A DNA stretch of 64,000 nt from Ectopseudomonas toyotomiensis (GTDB taxonomy: Bacteria; Pseudomonadota; Gammaproteobacteria; Pseudomonadales; Pseudomonadaceae), in assembly GCF_900115695.1 (NCBI RefSeq), contig NZ_FOXK01000003.1, forward strand, positions 488,740 to 552,739, in the 5' to 3' direction. Within the stretch, counting starts at the first letter, position 1. Every line of letters starts with the position of its first letter. The notes below the pieces were generated by a model. That model had not been told where the DNA came from and ran no database searches. It worked only from the letters and a program-made list of their open reading frames with translations. Of this stretch, positions 54,784 through 62,812 are shown piece after piece. Made by a program: the position numbers and the translations under genes.

Positions 54784-54801
54784 ACCAAGCAAGCGCTAGG
54801 T
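54784..54801. promoter_or_regulatory. AtuR-type operator upstream of the acyl-CoA dehydrogenase
   Basis: ACCAAGCAAGCGCTAGGT differs from the atuA-atuR site 1 (ACCAAGCAAGCGCTTGGT) at one position and keeps the same asymmetric spacer AAGC. It lies 33 bases before the dehydrogenase start, in the 76-base gap behind ftrA, where a repressor would block transcription. Confidence 0.7.
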
Positions 54802-54834
54802 TAGGGTGGCCAAAACAATAACGGGAGTACCCGC

Positions 54835-55983
54835 ATGGCCGCCCCACAATCGTATTTCGATGAGTCTCACCAACTGGTTCGCGATTCCGTTCGGCGCTTC
54901 GTCGAGCGTGAAATCCAGCCGCATATCGATGACTGGGAGGAGGCCGAGGAATTCCCTCGTGAGCTGTACCTCAAGGCCGGCGCCGCGGGCATTCTCGGTA
55001 TTGGCTATCCGGAGCAGTTCGGCGGCAGTCACGAGGGGGATGTGTTCGCCAAGGTGGTGGCCAGCGAGGAACTGATGCGCAGCGGTTCCGGCGGCCTGGT
55101 GGCCGGGCTCGGTTCGCTGGATATCGGCTTGCCGCCCATCGTCAAGTGGGCCAAGCCCGCCGTGCGCGAACGTGTGGTACCGCAGGTGCTGGCTGGCGAG
55201 AAGATCATGGCGCTGGCGGTGACCGAGCCGTCCGGTGGCTCCGATGTGGCCAATCTCAGGACTCGCGCGGTGCGCGATGGCGATCATTACCGCATCAACG
55301 GCAGCAAGACCTTCATTACCAGCGGCGTGCGCGCCGATTACTACACGGTGGCGGTGCGCACCGGTGGCGAGGGCTTCGGTGGCGTCAGCCTGTTGCTGGT
55401 GGAGAAGGGCACGCCAGGTTTCAGTGTCGGCCGCAAGCTGAAGAAGATGGGCTGGTGGGCGTCCGATACCGCCGAGCTGTTCTTCGACGACTGCAAGGTG
55501 CCGGTGGAGAACCTGATCGGCGTGGAGAACGCCGGTTTCGCCTGCATCATGGCCAACTTCCAGAGCGAGCGCCTGAGCCTGGCGATCATGGCCAACATGA
55601 CCGCACAACTGGCGCTGGAGGAGTCCCTGAAATGGGCGCGCGAGCGCCAGGCGTTCGGCAAGCCGGTGGGCAAGTTCCAGGTGCTCAAACATCGCCTGGC
55701 CGAAATGGCGACGCAGCTCGAGGTTTCTCGCGAATTCACCTACCGCCAGGCGGCACAGATGGCCGCCGGCCGCAGCGTGATCAAGGAGATTTCCATGGCC
55801 AAGAACTTCGCCACCGATATCGCTGCTCGCCTGACCTACGATGCGGTGCAGATCATGGGTGGCATGGGTTACATGCGTGAATCTCTGGTCGAGCGCCTGT
55901 ATCGCGATAACCGCATTCTTTCCATTGGCGGCGGCACGCGCGAGATCATGAACGAGATCATCGCGAAGCAGATGGGGCTGTAG
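54835..55983 (+). CDS. Acyl-CoA dehydrogenase (AtuD-like second citronellyl-CoA dehydrogenase candidate)
   Basis: A 382-residue FAD enzyme starting MAAPQSYFDESHQLVRDSVR. Family signatures are ALAVTEPSGGSDVANLRTRA near 125-145, GSKTFITSG, RQAFGKPVGKFQVLKH and YDAVQIMGGMGYMRESLVER, with the late GGGTREIMNEIIA helix. The N-terminus parallels AtuD (PHIDDWEEAEEFPRELYLKA). It follows dnaX-ybaB-recR at short distance as in P. aeruginosa, where (from memory) PA1535 is an AtuD homologue. An AtuR-type operator precedes it. The substrate is probably a branched or terpene acyl-CoA. Confidence 0.9.
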   Translation: MAAPQSYFDESHQLVRDSVRRFVEREIQPHIDDWEEAEEFPRELYLKAGAAGILGIGYPEQFGGSHEGDVFAKVVASEELMRSGSGGLVAGLGSLDIGLPPIVKWAKPAVRERVVPQVLAGEKIMALAVTEPSGGSDVANLRTRAVRDGDHYRINGSKTFITSGVRADYYTVAVRTGGEGFGGVSLLLVEKGTPGFSVGRKLKKMGWWASDTAELFFDDCKVPVENLIGVENAGFACIMANFQSERLSLAIMANMTAQLALEESLKWARERQAFGKPVGKFQVLKHRLAEMATQLEVSREFTYRQAAQMAAGRSVIKEISMAKNFATDIAARLTYDAVQIMGGMGYMRESLVERLYRDNRILSIGGGTREIMNEIIAKQMGL

Positions 55984-56007
55984 AAAACGGCATCTGGGCC
56001 GTTATGG

Positions 56008-56115
56008 CGCGAAAGCCTGGTCGAGCGCCTGTACCGCGACAACCGCATCCTTTCCATTGGCGGCGGCACGCGCGAGATCATGAACGAGATCATCGCCAAG
56101 CAGATGGGGCTGTAG
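56008..56115 (+). pseudogene. 3'-terminal fragment of a second acyl-CoA dehydrogenase
   Basis: These 108 bases align without gaps to the last 108 bases of the gene above (55876-55983), displaced by 132. I count eight differences, and every one is synonymous, so the encoded tail (RESLVERLYRDNRILSIGGG, then TREIMNEIIAKQMGL and stop) is identical. The upstream part is absent. This fits a tandem paralogue that was almost entirely deleted, leaving its 3' end. Confidence 0.8.
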
Positions 56116-56123
56116 CAGATGTC

Positions 56124-56189
56124 GTGGGAGGGGCTTTAGCCGCGATCAGAGGCGCTGCTGAGCACCGTCGCCGCTAAAGCGCCTCCCAC
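56124..56189. repeat. REP-like inverted repeat
   Basis: GTGGGAGGGGCTTTAGCCGC (56124-56143) and its near complement GCCGCTAAAGCGCCTCCCAC (56170-56189) form a 20-base stem with one mismatch. It lies between the ACAD fragment and a convergent AraC gene. Confidence 0.75.
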
Positions 56190-56201
56190 GGAAGGCGGCG
56201 T

Positions 56202-57149
56202 TCAGGATGCTTGCTGATTCTGCGCCGCCTGGCGCAGGCGGGCGATGTCGCGCTGCGGTGGATCGCCGAACAGACGGCTGTACTCGCGGCTGAACTGCGA
56301 TGGGCTTTCGTAGCCGACGCGATAGCTGGCCGCTGCCGCTTCGAGGTTGTCGCACAGCATCAGCCGGCGGGCCTCCTGCAGGCGCAATTGCTTCTGGTAC
56401 TGCAGCGGGCTGAACGCCGTGACGGCCTTGAATCTGTGGTGCAGGGTCGAGGGGCTCAGGTTCACTTCGCGGGCCAGTTCCTCGATACGCAGCGGCTGAT
56501 CGAAGTTCTTGCGCAGCCACTCGATGGCGCGGGAGATGCGCTGGCTCTGGCTGTCGGCGATCACCACTTCATGCAGGCGATGGCCCTGCGGGCTGAGCAG
56601 CATGCGGTAGAAAATCTCGCGCAATGCCAATGGCGCCAGCATGGCGATGTCGGATGGGGTTTCCAGCAGGCGTAGCAGGCGGATCACCGCATCCAGCAGG
56701 CGCGGGTCGAGACGATCGAGAAACAGCGCCCGTTGGGAGGCCGCGTCCGGGGCTGGAATCGCCGGCATTTCGGTGAGCAGGCTGCTTATCAGCGCGGGAT
56801 CGATCTCCAGAGCGATGCTCAGATAGGGGTGATCCGGGCTGGCCTCGATCACCCGGCCGGTTACCGGCAGCACCACCGACGCCACCAGGTAATTCAGCGG
56901 ATCATAGACGTAGAGTTCGTCACCCAGACGTATCTCTTTACGGCCCTGGGCGATGATGCACAGGCAGGGGTCGTAGACTGTCTGCATCGGCAGGCTGGGT
57001 GTCGTGGCGCGAGCCAGTTTCAGGCCAGGAATCGCTGTGAGATGCAAACCGTCCTCGGGGACGAAGCGATCGACCAGGCGTGCCATTTCGTGGCTCAGTT
57101 CGGCAAGGGGGGTGTCGAGAGTTGTGGCGGTGTGAATGGGTGACTGCAT
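56202..57149 (-). CDS. AraC-family regulator with AraC_N cupin domain
   Basis: A 315-residue regulator. The N-terminal ~190 residues are an AraC_N ligand domain (TPSLPMQTVYDPCLCIIAQG, LVASVVLPVTGRVIEASPDH). The C-terminal part has the two helix-turn-helices: LRIEELAREVNLSPSTLHHR and AAAASYRVGYESPSQFSREY, ending FGDPPQRDIA. The start is the ATG at 57147-57149. The 329-base gap to the divergent small operon contains three to four copies of a GGCAAxxATTTxCCAGTAAT-like element, probably its binding sites. Confidence 0.88.
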   Translation of the reverse strand: MQSPIHTATTLDTPLAELSHEMARLVDRFVPEDGLHLTAIPGLKLARATTPSLPMQTVYDPCLCIIAQGRKEIRLGDELYVYDPLNYLVASVVLPVTGRVIEASPDHPYLSIALEIDPALISSLLTEMPAIPAPDAASQRALFLDRLDPRLLDAVIRLLRLLETPSDIAMLAPLALREIFYRMLLSPQGHRLHEVVIADSQSQRISRAIEWLRKNFDQPLRIEELAREVNLSPSTLHHRFKAVTAFSPLQYQKQLRLQEARRLMLCDNLEAAAASYRVGYESPSQFSREYSRLFGDPPQRDIARLRQAAQNQQAS

Positions 57150-57478
57150 GGCGCGCCTCCGGAAAGTCAGCGAAGCCTATCCAGGTTTTTCAGGCAAGTC
57201 ATGAGGGGCGGCAGGATTAGGCAAATATTTGCCAGTAATGGGCAAATTGCCAGTGATACAGAGTATTTCAAGGGTGGTCAGGGTGCGATGAACTCGGTGC
57301 GGCAATTTCATTGCTATGGAGTTTTAGGCAAGGATTTACCAGTAATCGACTAACGCTCTGATGACCTTCTGCCTGATCTTTGTAGCCATCGAGCGGTGCC
57401 TCTGCACCGGCTCGAACACGTGCAGTAGCCATATCACCCGCTAAGTGGTGCTCACATACGTCACGAAAGGAGCGAACC
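57150..57478. promoter_or_regulatory. Divergent regulatory gap with iterated operator-like elements
   Basis: Three related elements lie in this 329-base gap: GGCAAATATTTGCCAGTAAT at 57220-57239, GGCAAATTGCCAGTGAT at 57241-57257 and GGCAAGGATTTACCAGTAAT at 57327-57346; GGCAATTTCATTGC at 57301-57314 may be a fourth. The first contains a perfect 14-base palindrome GGCAAATATTTGCC. No gene was seen in the gap. Confidence 0.65.
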
Positions 57479-57625
57479 ATGTCCAGCAAATGGCTGATCG
57501 CACCGCTGACTCTGTTATTGCTCGCCACGGCCTGGCTTGACTCAAGAGCCGTTGGTGAAGCGGCTTTTGCCGAGCCGGACGCAGCACCCCATGTTCTGCA
57601 GCGAAACGCTGCTGGTATGTATTGA
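57479..57625 (+). CDS. 48-residue putative secreted protein
   Basis: A small reading frame starting at an ATG at 57479-57481 behind AAAGGAG (about 8 bases), stop TGA at 57623. The N-terminus WLIAPLTLLLLATAW is a signal peptide or membrane anchor, followed by a short polar tail (FAEPDAAPHVLQRN). It lies 20 bases upstream of the ABM gene and probably shares its transcript. The good ribosome site supports translation; the function is unknown. Confidence 0.55.
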   Translation: MSSKWLIAPLTLLLLATAWLDSRAVGEAAFAEPDAAPHVLQRNAAGMY

Positions 57626-57645
57626 TTCAGTTCCAGGAGGTTGCC

Positions 57646-57945
57646 ATGAGCATCATTCACCGTATGACCGTTCGCGCCCGCCACGACCGTTCAAATCGGT
57701 TGGGGCAGTGCCTGGCGCGATTGCATGAGGTTGGTCGAGATATCCCAGGTTGCGAACGCCTGCGTGTGTTCTCTCTACGTAGTGATCCTTTGATATGGCA
57801 GGTAGAAGGGCAGTGGCGTTCGGCAGCGGCACGCGATGCTTTCCTCGGCAGCGAAGGCCTGCGTCGGGTTTTGGCCCAGGCGATAAATGAAGGGCTGTTC
57901 ACTCATCTCGAATGCGGTATGGAGTTGCAGCAGCAGGTCGCCTGA
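57646..57945 (+). CDS. Antibiotic-biosynthesis-monooxygenase-like small protein
   Basis: A 99-residue protein, MSIIHRMTVRARHDRSNRLG, with the ABM layout: an N-terminal strand, CERLRVFSLRSDPLIWQVEG, WRSAAARDAFLGSEGLRRVL. The start follows a perfect AGGAGG. It is the second gene of a small operon divergent from an AraC regulator. ABM proteins are dimeric barrels that can oxidise aromatics or bind haem; the substrate is unknown. Confidence 0.75.
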   Translation: MSIIHRMTVRARHDRSNRLGQCLARLHEVGRDIPGCERLRVFSLRSDPLIWQVEGQWRSAAARDAFLGSEGLRRVLAQAINEGLFTHLECGMELQQQVA

Positions 57946-57972
57946 GCCGCTCAGGCTTGCCTTTGTGAAATT

Positions 57973-58016
57973 ATCTATATAGATTTTCATGAAATTAATT
58001 ATTTTAAATTTCATGA
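57973..58016. promoter_or_regulatory. AT-rich operator/promoter region of the polyamine operon
   Basis: A perfect palindrome ATCTATATAGAT at 57973-57984 is followed by two direct copies of TTTCATGA at 57985-57992 and 58009-58016, 24 bases apart, immediately before the oxidase start at 58024. The AT content contrasts with the surroundings and suggests a regulator site, perhaps for the HTH-cupin protein of the operon. Confidence 0.45.
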
Positions 58017-58023
58017 GTCATCT

Positions 58024-59313
58024 ATGTTTCGCCATGCCAGTGAGCACGTCGACAGCTATTACGCCCATAGCTGCAAGGATCGACTGACGCATCATCCCGT
58101 GCTGCAAGGTGATCTGCAGTGTGAGGTGCTGGTGATCGGTGCTGGTTTCAGTGGTCTGCACACTGCTTTGCGCCTGGCCGAAGCAGGGCGCAAGGTCATT
58201 CTGCTGGAGGCCAGCCGTGTGGCCTGGGCAGCCTCTGGGCGCAACGGCGGCCAGGCGATTCTCGGCTGGTCCTGCGATATGCCGCCGCTGGAGAAGGCCT
58301 TGGGCCTCGAACGCGCCCGCCGTCTGTGGGACGGCATGGCCTGGGCCGCCGGCGAGCTGCGCGAGCTGCCGCAGCGCCATGGCTTCGACTGTGACTACCG
58401 CCGCGGCCACCTGTGGACCGCGGTACTGCCGCGGCGGGTGGCGCTGCTGCACGAGTGGCAGGAGGAGGCCGCCCGCAAGTGGGGCCATCGCACGCTGCAG
58501 TTCGTCTCTCGCGAGCAGATGCCGGAGTGGGTCGCCAGCGAGCGTTACCGCGCTGGCCTCTACGACCCCGAGGCCGGGCACCTCAACCCGCTCAAGTTGG
58601 CGCTCGGGCTGGCCGAAGCCTTCGTTCGCGCCGGTGGGCAGATCTTCGAGCAGAGCCGTGTGCTGAGTCAGGACAAGCAGGGCACGGGCTACCGTGTGCG
58701 TACCGAGCAGGGCAGCGCGCAGGCCGACACCCTGGTGCTGGCCTGCAACACCTATATCGATCACCTCGAGCCGCGTCTGGCGCGGCGCATCCTGCCGGTC
58801 GGTACCTACCAGATCGCCACCGAGCCGTTGGGCGCAGAGCGCGTTGAGGCATTGTTGCCGCGCAATGCCTGCGTCACCGACAACCAGTTCGTTCTCGACT
58901 ATTTCCGCCGTACGCCAGATCACCGCCTGCTGTTCGGTGGTGGTTGCACCTATCTGGGCGGCCTACCGAGGGACATGGCTGCTGCCACGCGGCCGTTCCT
59001 CGAGCGCGTCTTTCCGCAACTGGCAGGCGTAGCCATCGACTTTGCCTGGGGCGGGCATATCGACGTGACTCGTGCTCGCACGCCCGACATTGGCGGCGAG
59101 AACGGTCGTTACTGGCTGCAGGGCTTTTCCGGGCATGGTGTGCTGCCGACCCTGGCGGCGGCGCGGGCAGTCAGTGATGCCATTCTCGGCAATGACGACG
59201 AACTGGCGCTGTATCAGCAACTGCGCAATCCCGAATTCCCATTCGGCGAGCGCCTGGCGGCGCCGCTCGAGGCCATTGGCAAGGCCTGGTACCGACTAAG
59301 AGACAGCTTCTGA
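58024..59313 (+). CDS. FAD-dependent oxidoreductase, PuuB-like (gamma-glutamylputrescine oxidase)
   Basis: A 429-residue DAO-family flavoprotein: dinucleotide motif VLVIGAGFSGLHTALRLAE with G39xG41xxG44, VAWAASGRNGGQ (FAD-binding SGRNGGQ typical of PuuB), and a C-terminal GENGRYWLQGFSGHGVLPTL. PuuB oxidises gamma-glutamylputrescine to the aldehyde with H2O2 release. It is the first of four co-directional genes (oxidase, HTH-cupin, glutamine synthetase-like, transaminase), an operon for gamma-glutamylated polyamine degradation. Start ATG at 58024. Confidence 0.88.
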   Translation: MFRHASEHVDSYYAHSCKDRLTHHPVLQGDLQCEVLVIGAGFSGLHTALRLAEAGRKVILLEASRVAWAASGRNGGQAILGWSCDMPPLEKALGLERARRLWDGMAWAAGELRELPQRHGFDCDYRRGHLWTAVLPRRVALLHEWQEEAARKWGHRTLQFVSREQMPEWVASERYRAGLYDPEAGHLNPLKLALGLAEAFVRAGGQIFEQSRVLSQDKQGTGYRVRTEQGSAQADTLVLACNTYIDHLEPRLARRILPVGTYQIATEPLGAERVEALLPRNACVTDNQFVLDYFRRTPDHRLLFGGGCTYLGGLPRDMAAATRPFLERVFPQLAGVAIDFAWGGHIDVTRARTPDIGGENGRYWLQGFSGHGVLPTLAAARAVSDAILGNDDELALYQQLRNPEFPFGERLAAPLEAIGKAWYRLRDSF

Positions 59314-59314
59314 A

Positions 59315-59887
59315 ATGGACAGCCCAGAGATGGACAAGAACCTGGAGATGGCGGCCCTGGCCGTGCTCATCCACGACCTGCGCAAGCACAAGAAGGTCAC
59401 CCTCAACGAGCTGGCCGAGCGTATTGGTCGTTCCGTGGGCTTTCTCTCGCAGGTCGAGCGTGGCTTGTCACGCCCGACGGTGGAGGATCTGACCGCCATC
59501 GCCGAGGCGCTCGACGTACCCACCACCTATTTCTACAGCCTGCCCAAGCCCAAGGCCCTGGATTGGGTCACCCGGCCGGATGAACGCCGCACCCTTTACC
59601 TGGCTGGTGGCATCACCGACATCATGGCTTCGCCGACTTTGCAGGGGGCTTTCATGGTCGTCGACAGCCTGCTCGAGCCAGGCGCCAGCAGTGGCGAGCG
59701 GCAGATGAGCGATCGTTCCGAGCAGGCCGGCTATGTGCTCGAAGGCCAATTGACGCTGTGGCTGGGTGAGGACGAAGAGAGTGCCACCCTCTATCCCGGC
59801 GATGTTTTCCAGGTGCCGAGCTATGCGCGCCTGCGTTATGCCAATCAGGGCGACACCCCCGCGCGGGTGTTATGGATCTACACCTGA
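59315..59887 (+). CDS. XRE-cupin transcriptional regulator (PuuR-like)
   Basis: A 190-residue regulator. An XRE helix-turn-helix at ~28-52 (VTLNELAERIGRSVGFLSQV) is followed by a cupin (~110-188: GYVLEGQLTLWLGEDEES, LYPGDVFQVPSYARLRYAN). PuuR of E. coli has the same build and represses the puu genes, relieved by putrescine. The ATG at 59315 lies one base after the oxidase TGA, so translation is coupled; an ATG five codons later is an alternative. Confidence 0.87.
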   Translation: MDSPEMDKNLEMAALAVLIHDLRKHKKVTLNELAERIGRSVGFLSQVERGLSRPTVEDLTAIAEALDVPTTYFYSLPKPKALDWVTRPDERRTLYLAGGITDIMASPTLQGAFMVVDSLLEPGASSGERQMSDRSEQAGYVLEGQLTLWLGEDEESATLYPGDVFQVPSYARLRYANQGDTPARVLWIYT

Positions 59888-59916
59888 ACCTTCTCGTGAA
59901 CCCGGAAATAACCACA

Positions 59917-61263
59917 ATGAACGCCACCCGAGTCGAGCTGCTCGACGAAGTCCGTCAATTTCGCCAGGTCCACCCCGAGGTGCGCTTCGTCGACCTGATC
60001 TGCCTGGACATTCCCGGGCATTTCTATGGCAAGCGCTACCCCATCGAGATGCTGGAGAAGGTCGCCGCCGGCAGCGCCCTGAAACTGCCGCAGAACTGTG
60101 TACTGCTCGGCGCTCAGGGCGGGCTGTACGAGATCGGCGACTACTGCTTTCATGACGGCGACCCGGACGCGCCACGGCGGCTGATCCCCGGCACGCTCAA
60201 GCTGGTGAACTGGGAGCACCAGCCGCTGGGGCAGATGCTGATCAGCTCCGACGGTACCGAGGCGCCCATCGAGTTCGAGCCGCGCGAAGTGCTGGCGCGC
60301 GTGGTGCAGCGCCTGGCCGCGCGTGGCATTCATCCGGTGGTGGCCTTCGAGCTGGAGTTCTACCTGTTCGACAAGGCGCTCAAGGACGGCTTGCCGCAGT
60401 ACCCGCGCGATGACCTGAGTGGCGATGCCGATGACCAGCCGAACATGCATATCGAACGGCTGTCGCGTTTTTCCGAGGTGCTCGACGACATCAGCGAAAC
60501 CGCGCGCCTGCAGGGCATCGACACCACGGTGATCACCGCCGAGATCGGCCCGGGGCAGTTCGAGATCAACTTCAGCCACAACGCTGACCCGATGCAGGCG
60601 GCCGACTGGTCGGCGCTGTTCTGCCGGGTGAGCCGTGGCGTGGCGCTCAAGCATGGCCATCGGGCCAGCTTCATGGCCAAGCCGTACCTGCAGTATCCGG
60701 GCAGCGGCATGCATATCCATGTCAGTCTGTACGACGAGGCCGGTGACAACCTGCTGGCCCGCGACGAGCAGCGCCCGCTGCGTCATGCCGTGGCCGGTTG
60801 CCTGGAACTGCTGCCGGAGCTGATGCCGATCTACGCGCCGAACCACAACAGCTACCGCCGCTTCGGCGCCCAAGTGAACTCGGCGAGCAAGGCCAGCTGG
60901 GGTTTCGAGGATCGCGACGCCTGCGTACGTATCCCCGAGTCGGACGCGCGCAACCTGCGCCTGGAGTTCCGCCTGCCGGGCGCCGATGCCAACCCCTATC
61001 TGGTGCTGGCGGCATTGCTGACCAGCATCGAGCAGGGCCTCGACGCCCAGGCCGAGCCCATCGCATCACTGAATGACGACCGCGAAAGCGGCGTCGACTT
61101 TCCCAAGGACATGCTCGACGCCGTACGCCGCATGCAGGTCAGCGAGCGCGTCGCGGCTGGCCTCGGCAGCGAGTTCGTCATGGTCTATTGCGAGAACAAA
61201 CGCCAGGATCACCTGGCCTTCATGCACGACATCAGCCCGCGCGAATATCGCTGGTACCTGTGA
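59917..61263 (+). CDS. Glutamine synthetase-family gamma-glutamylputrescine synthetase (PuuA/SpuI-like)
   Basis: A 448-residue glutamine synthetase homologue starting MNATRVELLDEVRQFRQVHP. The GS beta-grasp region is followed by the ATP/glutamate catalytic domain: VAFELEFYLFDKALKDG, AEIGPGQFEINFSH and NHNSYRRFGAQVNSASKASW, with the C-terminal ARNLRLEFRLPGADANPYLV. PuuA ligates glutamate to putrescine. The ATG at 59917 is taken because the family begins there; the frame extends 15 codons upstream into the regulator gene. It precedes the transaminase by 23 bases. Confidence 0.9.
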   Translation: MNATRVELLDEVRQFRQVHPEVRFVDLICLDIPGHFYGKRYPIEMLEKVAAGSALKLPQNCVLLGAQGGLYEIGDYCFHDGDPDAPRRLIPGTLKLVNWEHQPLGQMLISSDGTEAPIEFEPREVLARVVQRLAARGIHPVVAFELEFYLFDKALKDGLPQYPRDDLSGDADDQPNMHIERLSRFSEVLDDISETARLQGIDTTVITAEIGPGQFEINFSHNADPMQAADWSALFCRVSRGVALKHGHRASFMAKPYLQYPGSGMHIHVSLYDEAGDNLLARDEQRPLRHAVAGCLELLPELMPIYAPNHNSYRRFGAQVNSASKASWGFEDRDACVRIPESDARNLRLEFRLPGADANPYLVLAALLTSIEQGLDAQAEPIASLNDDRESGVDFPKDMLDAVRRMQVSERVAAGLGSEFVMVYCENKRQDHLAFMHDISPREYRWYL

Positions 61264-61286
61264 TGTCTCGGATCGAAGGAGGCGAC

Positions 61287-62666
61287 ATGAACAACGCCCA
61301 GAACAACCCGAAAACCGCACACTGGCAGGCCCTGAGCCAGGCCCACCACCTGGCGCCGTTCAGTGATTACAAGCAGCTGGCCGAGAAGGGCCCGCGCATC
61401 ATCACCGAGGCAAAAGGCGTGCACCTGTGGGACAGCGAGGGCAATAAGATCCTCGATGGCATGGCCGGTCTGTGGTGCGTGGCCGTCGGCTATGGCCGCG
61501 AGGAACTGGTCGAAGCGGCAGCTCAGCAGATGCGCCAGTTGCCGTTCTACAACACCTTCTTCCAGACCGCCCATCCGCCGGTGCTGGAGCTGGCCCATGC
61601 CATTTCCCAGCTGGCGCCGGCCGGCATGAACCACGTGTTCTTCACCGGTTCGGGCTCGGAAGGTAACGACACCATGTTGCGCCTGGTACGCCACTACTGG
61701 GCGTGCAAGGGCAAGCCGAGCAAGAAGATCATCATCGGCCGCGACAACGGTTACCACGGCTCCACCGTGGCCGGCGCCAGCCTTGGCGGTATGAAGTTCA
61801 TGCACGAGCAGGGCGACCTGCCGATCCCCGGTATCGCGCATATCCCGCAGCCGTACTGGTTCGGTGAGGGCGGCGACCAGTCGCCTGAAGCATTCGGTAT
61901 CTGGGCTGCCGACCAGTTGGAGAAGAAGATTCTCGAACTGGGCGAAGAAAACGTTGCAGCCTTCATTGCCGAGCCGATCCAGGGCGCTGGTGGCGTGATC
62001 ATCCCGCCGGAGACCTACTGGCCGCGCATCAAGGAAATCCTGGCCAAGTACGACATTCTTTTCGTCGCCGATGAAGTGATCTGCGGTTTCGGCCGTACCG
62101 GCGAGTGGTTCGGCAGCCAGTACTACCACCTCAAGCCTGACCTGATGACCATCGCCAAAGGCCTTACCAGCGGTTACGTACCGATGGGCGGGTTGATCGT
62201 CAGCGACAAGGTGTTCGAGGTGATCGAGGCGCACGGCGATTTCAACCATGGCTTTACCTATTCCGGCCATCCGGTGGCGGCAGCGGTGGGCCTGGAGAAC
62301 CTGCGCATTCTCAAGGAAGAAGGCATCGTCGAGCGGGTGAAGGCAGAAACCGCGCCCTACCTGCAAAAGCGCCTGCGTGAGCTGGCCGATCACCCGCTGG
62401 TGGGCGAAGTGCGCGGCGTCGGCATGCTTGGCGCCATCGAGTTGGTGCAGGACAAGGCGACGCGCACACGTTATCCGGGTGACAAGGCGGTAGGCATGAT
62501 CTGCCGCGGCCACTGCTTTAATAACGGTCTGATCATGCGCGCCGTGGGCGACACCATGATCATTGCGCCGCCTCTGGTGATCAGCCTTGCCGAGATCGAT
62601 GAGCTGGTGGAGAAAGCGCGCAAGTGCCTGGATCTGACCTGGGAGCAGGTGCGTAGCGCTGTATGA
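61287..62666 (+). CDS. spuC: Polyamine:pyruvate aminotransferase (SpuC-like)
   Basis: A 459-residue class III transaminase starting MNNAQNNPKTAHWQALSQAH behind AAGGAGG. The PLP lysine is in LMTIAKGLTSGYVPMGG, with EPIQGAGGVIIPPETYWPRI and FVADEVICGFGRTGEWFGSQ (PLP aspartate) before it and GHPVAAAVGLENL after it. SpuC transfers amino groups from putrescine or spermidine-derived amines to pyruvate. In the operon it acts on the polyamine branch beside the PuuA/PuuB steps. Confidence 0.92.
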   Translation: MNNAQNNPKTAHWQALSQAHHLAPFSDYKQLAEKGPRIITEAKGVHLWDSEGNKILDGMAGLWCVAVGYGREELVEAAAQQMRQLPFYNTFFQTAHPPVLELAHAISQLAPAGMNHVFFTGSGSEGNDTMLRLVRHYWACKGKPSKKIIIGRDNGYHGSTVAGASLGGMKFMHEQGDLPIPGIAHIPQPYWFGEGGDQSPEAFGIWAADQLEKKILELGEENVAAFIAEPIQGAGGVIIPPETYWPRIKEILAKYDILFVADEVICGFGRTGEWFGSQYYHLKPDLMTIAKGLTSGYVPMGGLIVSDKVFEVIEAHGDFNHGFTYSGHPVAAAVGLENLRILKEEGIVERVKAETAPYLQKRLRELADHPLVGEVRGVGMLGAIELVQDKATRTRYPGDKAVGMICRGHCFNNGLIMRAVGDTMIIAPPLVISLAEIDELVEKARKCLDLTWEQVRSAV

Positions 62667-62674
62667 CCAGCAAT

Positions 62675-62748
62675 TCGCGGCTGAAGCCGCTTCTACGCAA
62701 AGGCAGTGTCTGTAGGAGCGGCTGGGCGGCATTCCGCTTCAGCCGCGA
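62675..62748. repeat. REP-like element after spuC
   Basis: TCGCGGCTGAAGCCGCTTCTAC (62675-62696, quoted in part) and a second, inverted unit GTAGGAGCGGCTGGGCGGC...CTTCAGCCGCGA (62712-62748) form the standard Pseudomonas 34-38 base repeat pair. Confidence 0.8.
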
Positions 62749-62766
62749 AGGACGATGATCAAAAGA

Positions 62767-62804
62767 AAACCCCGCGACCGGTAACGGTGGCGGGGTTTCG
62801 TTTT
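62767..62804. terminator. Bidirectional Rho-independent terminator
   Basis: AAACCCCGC (62767-62775) pairs with GCGGGGTTT (62790-62798), with inner ACCG/CGGT pairs; TTTTT follows on the plus strand and an A-tract precedes it, so it can end both spuC and the convergent esterase gene. Confidence 0.88.
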
Positions 62805-62812
62805 TCAGCCGC

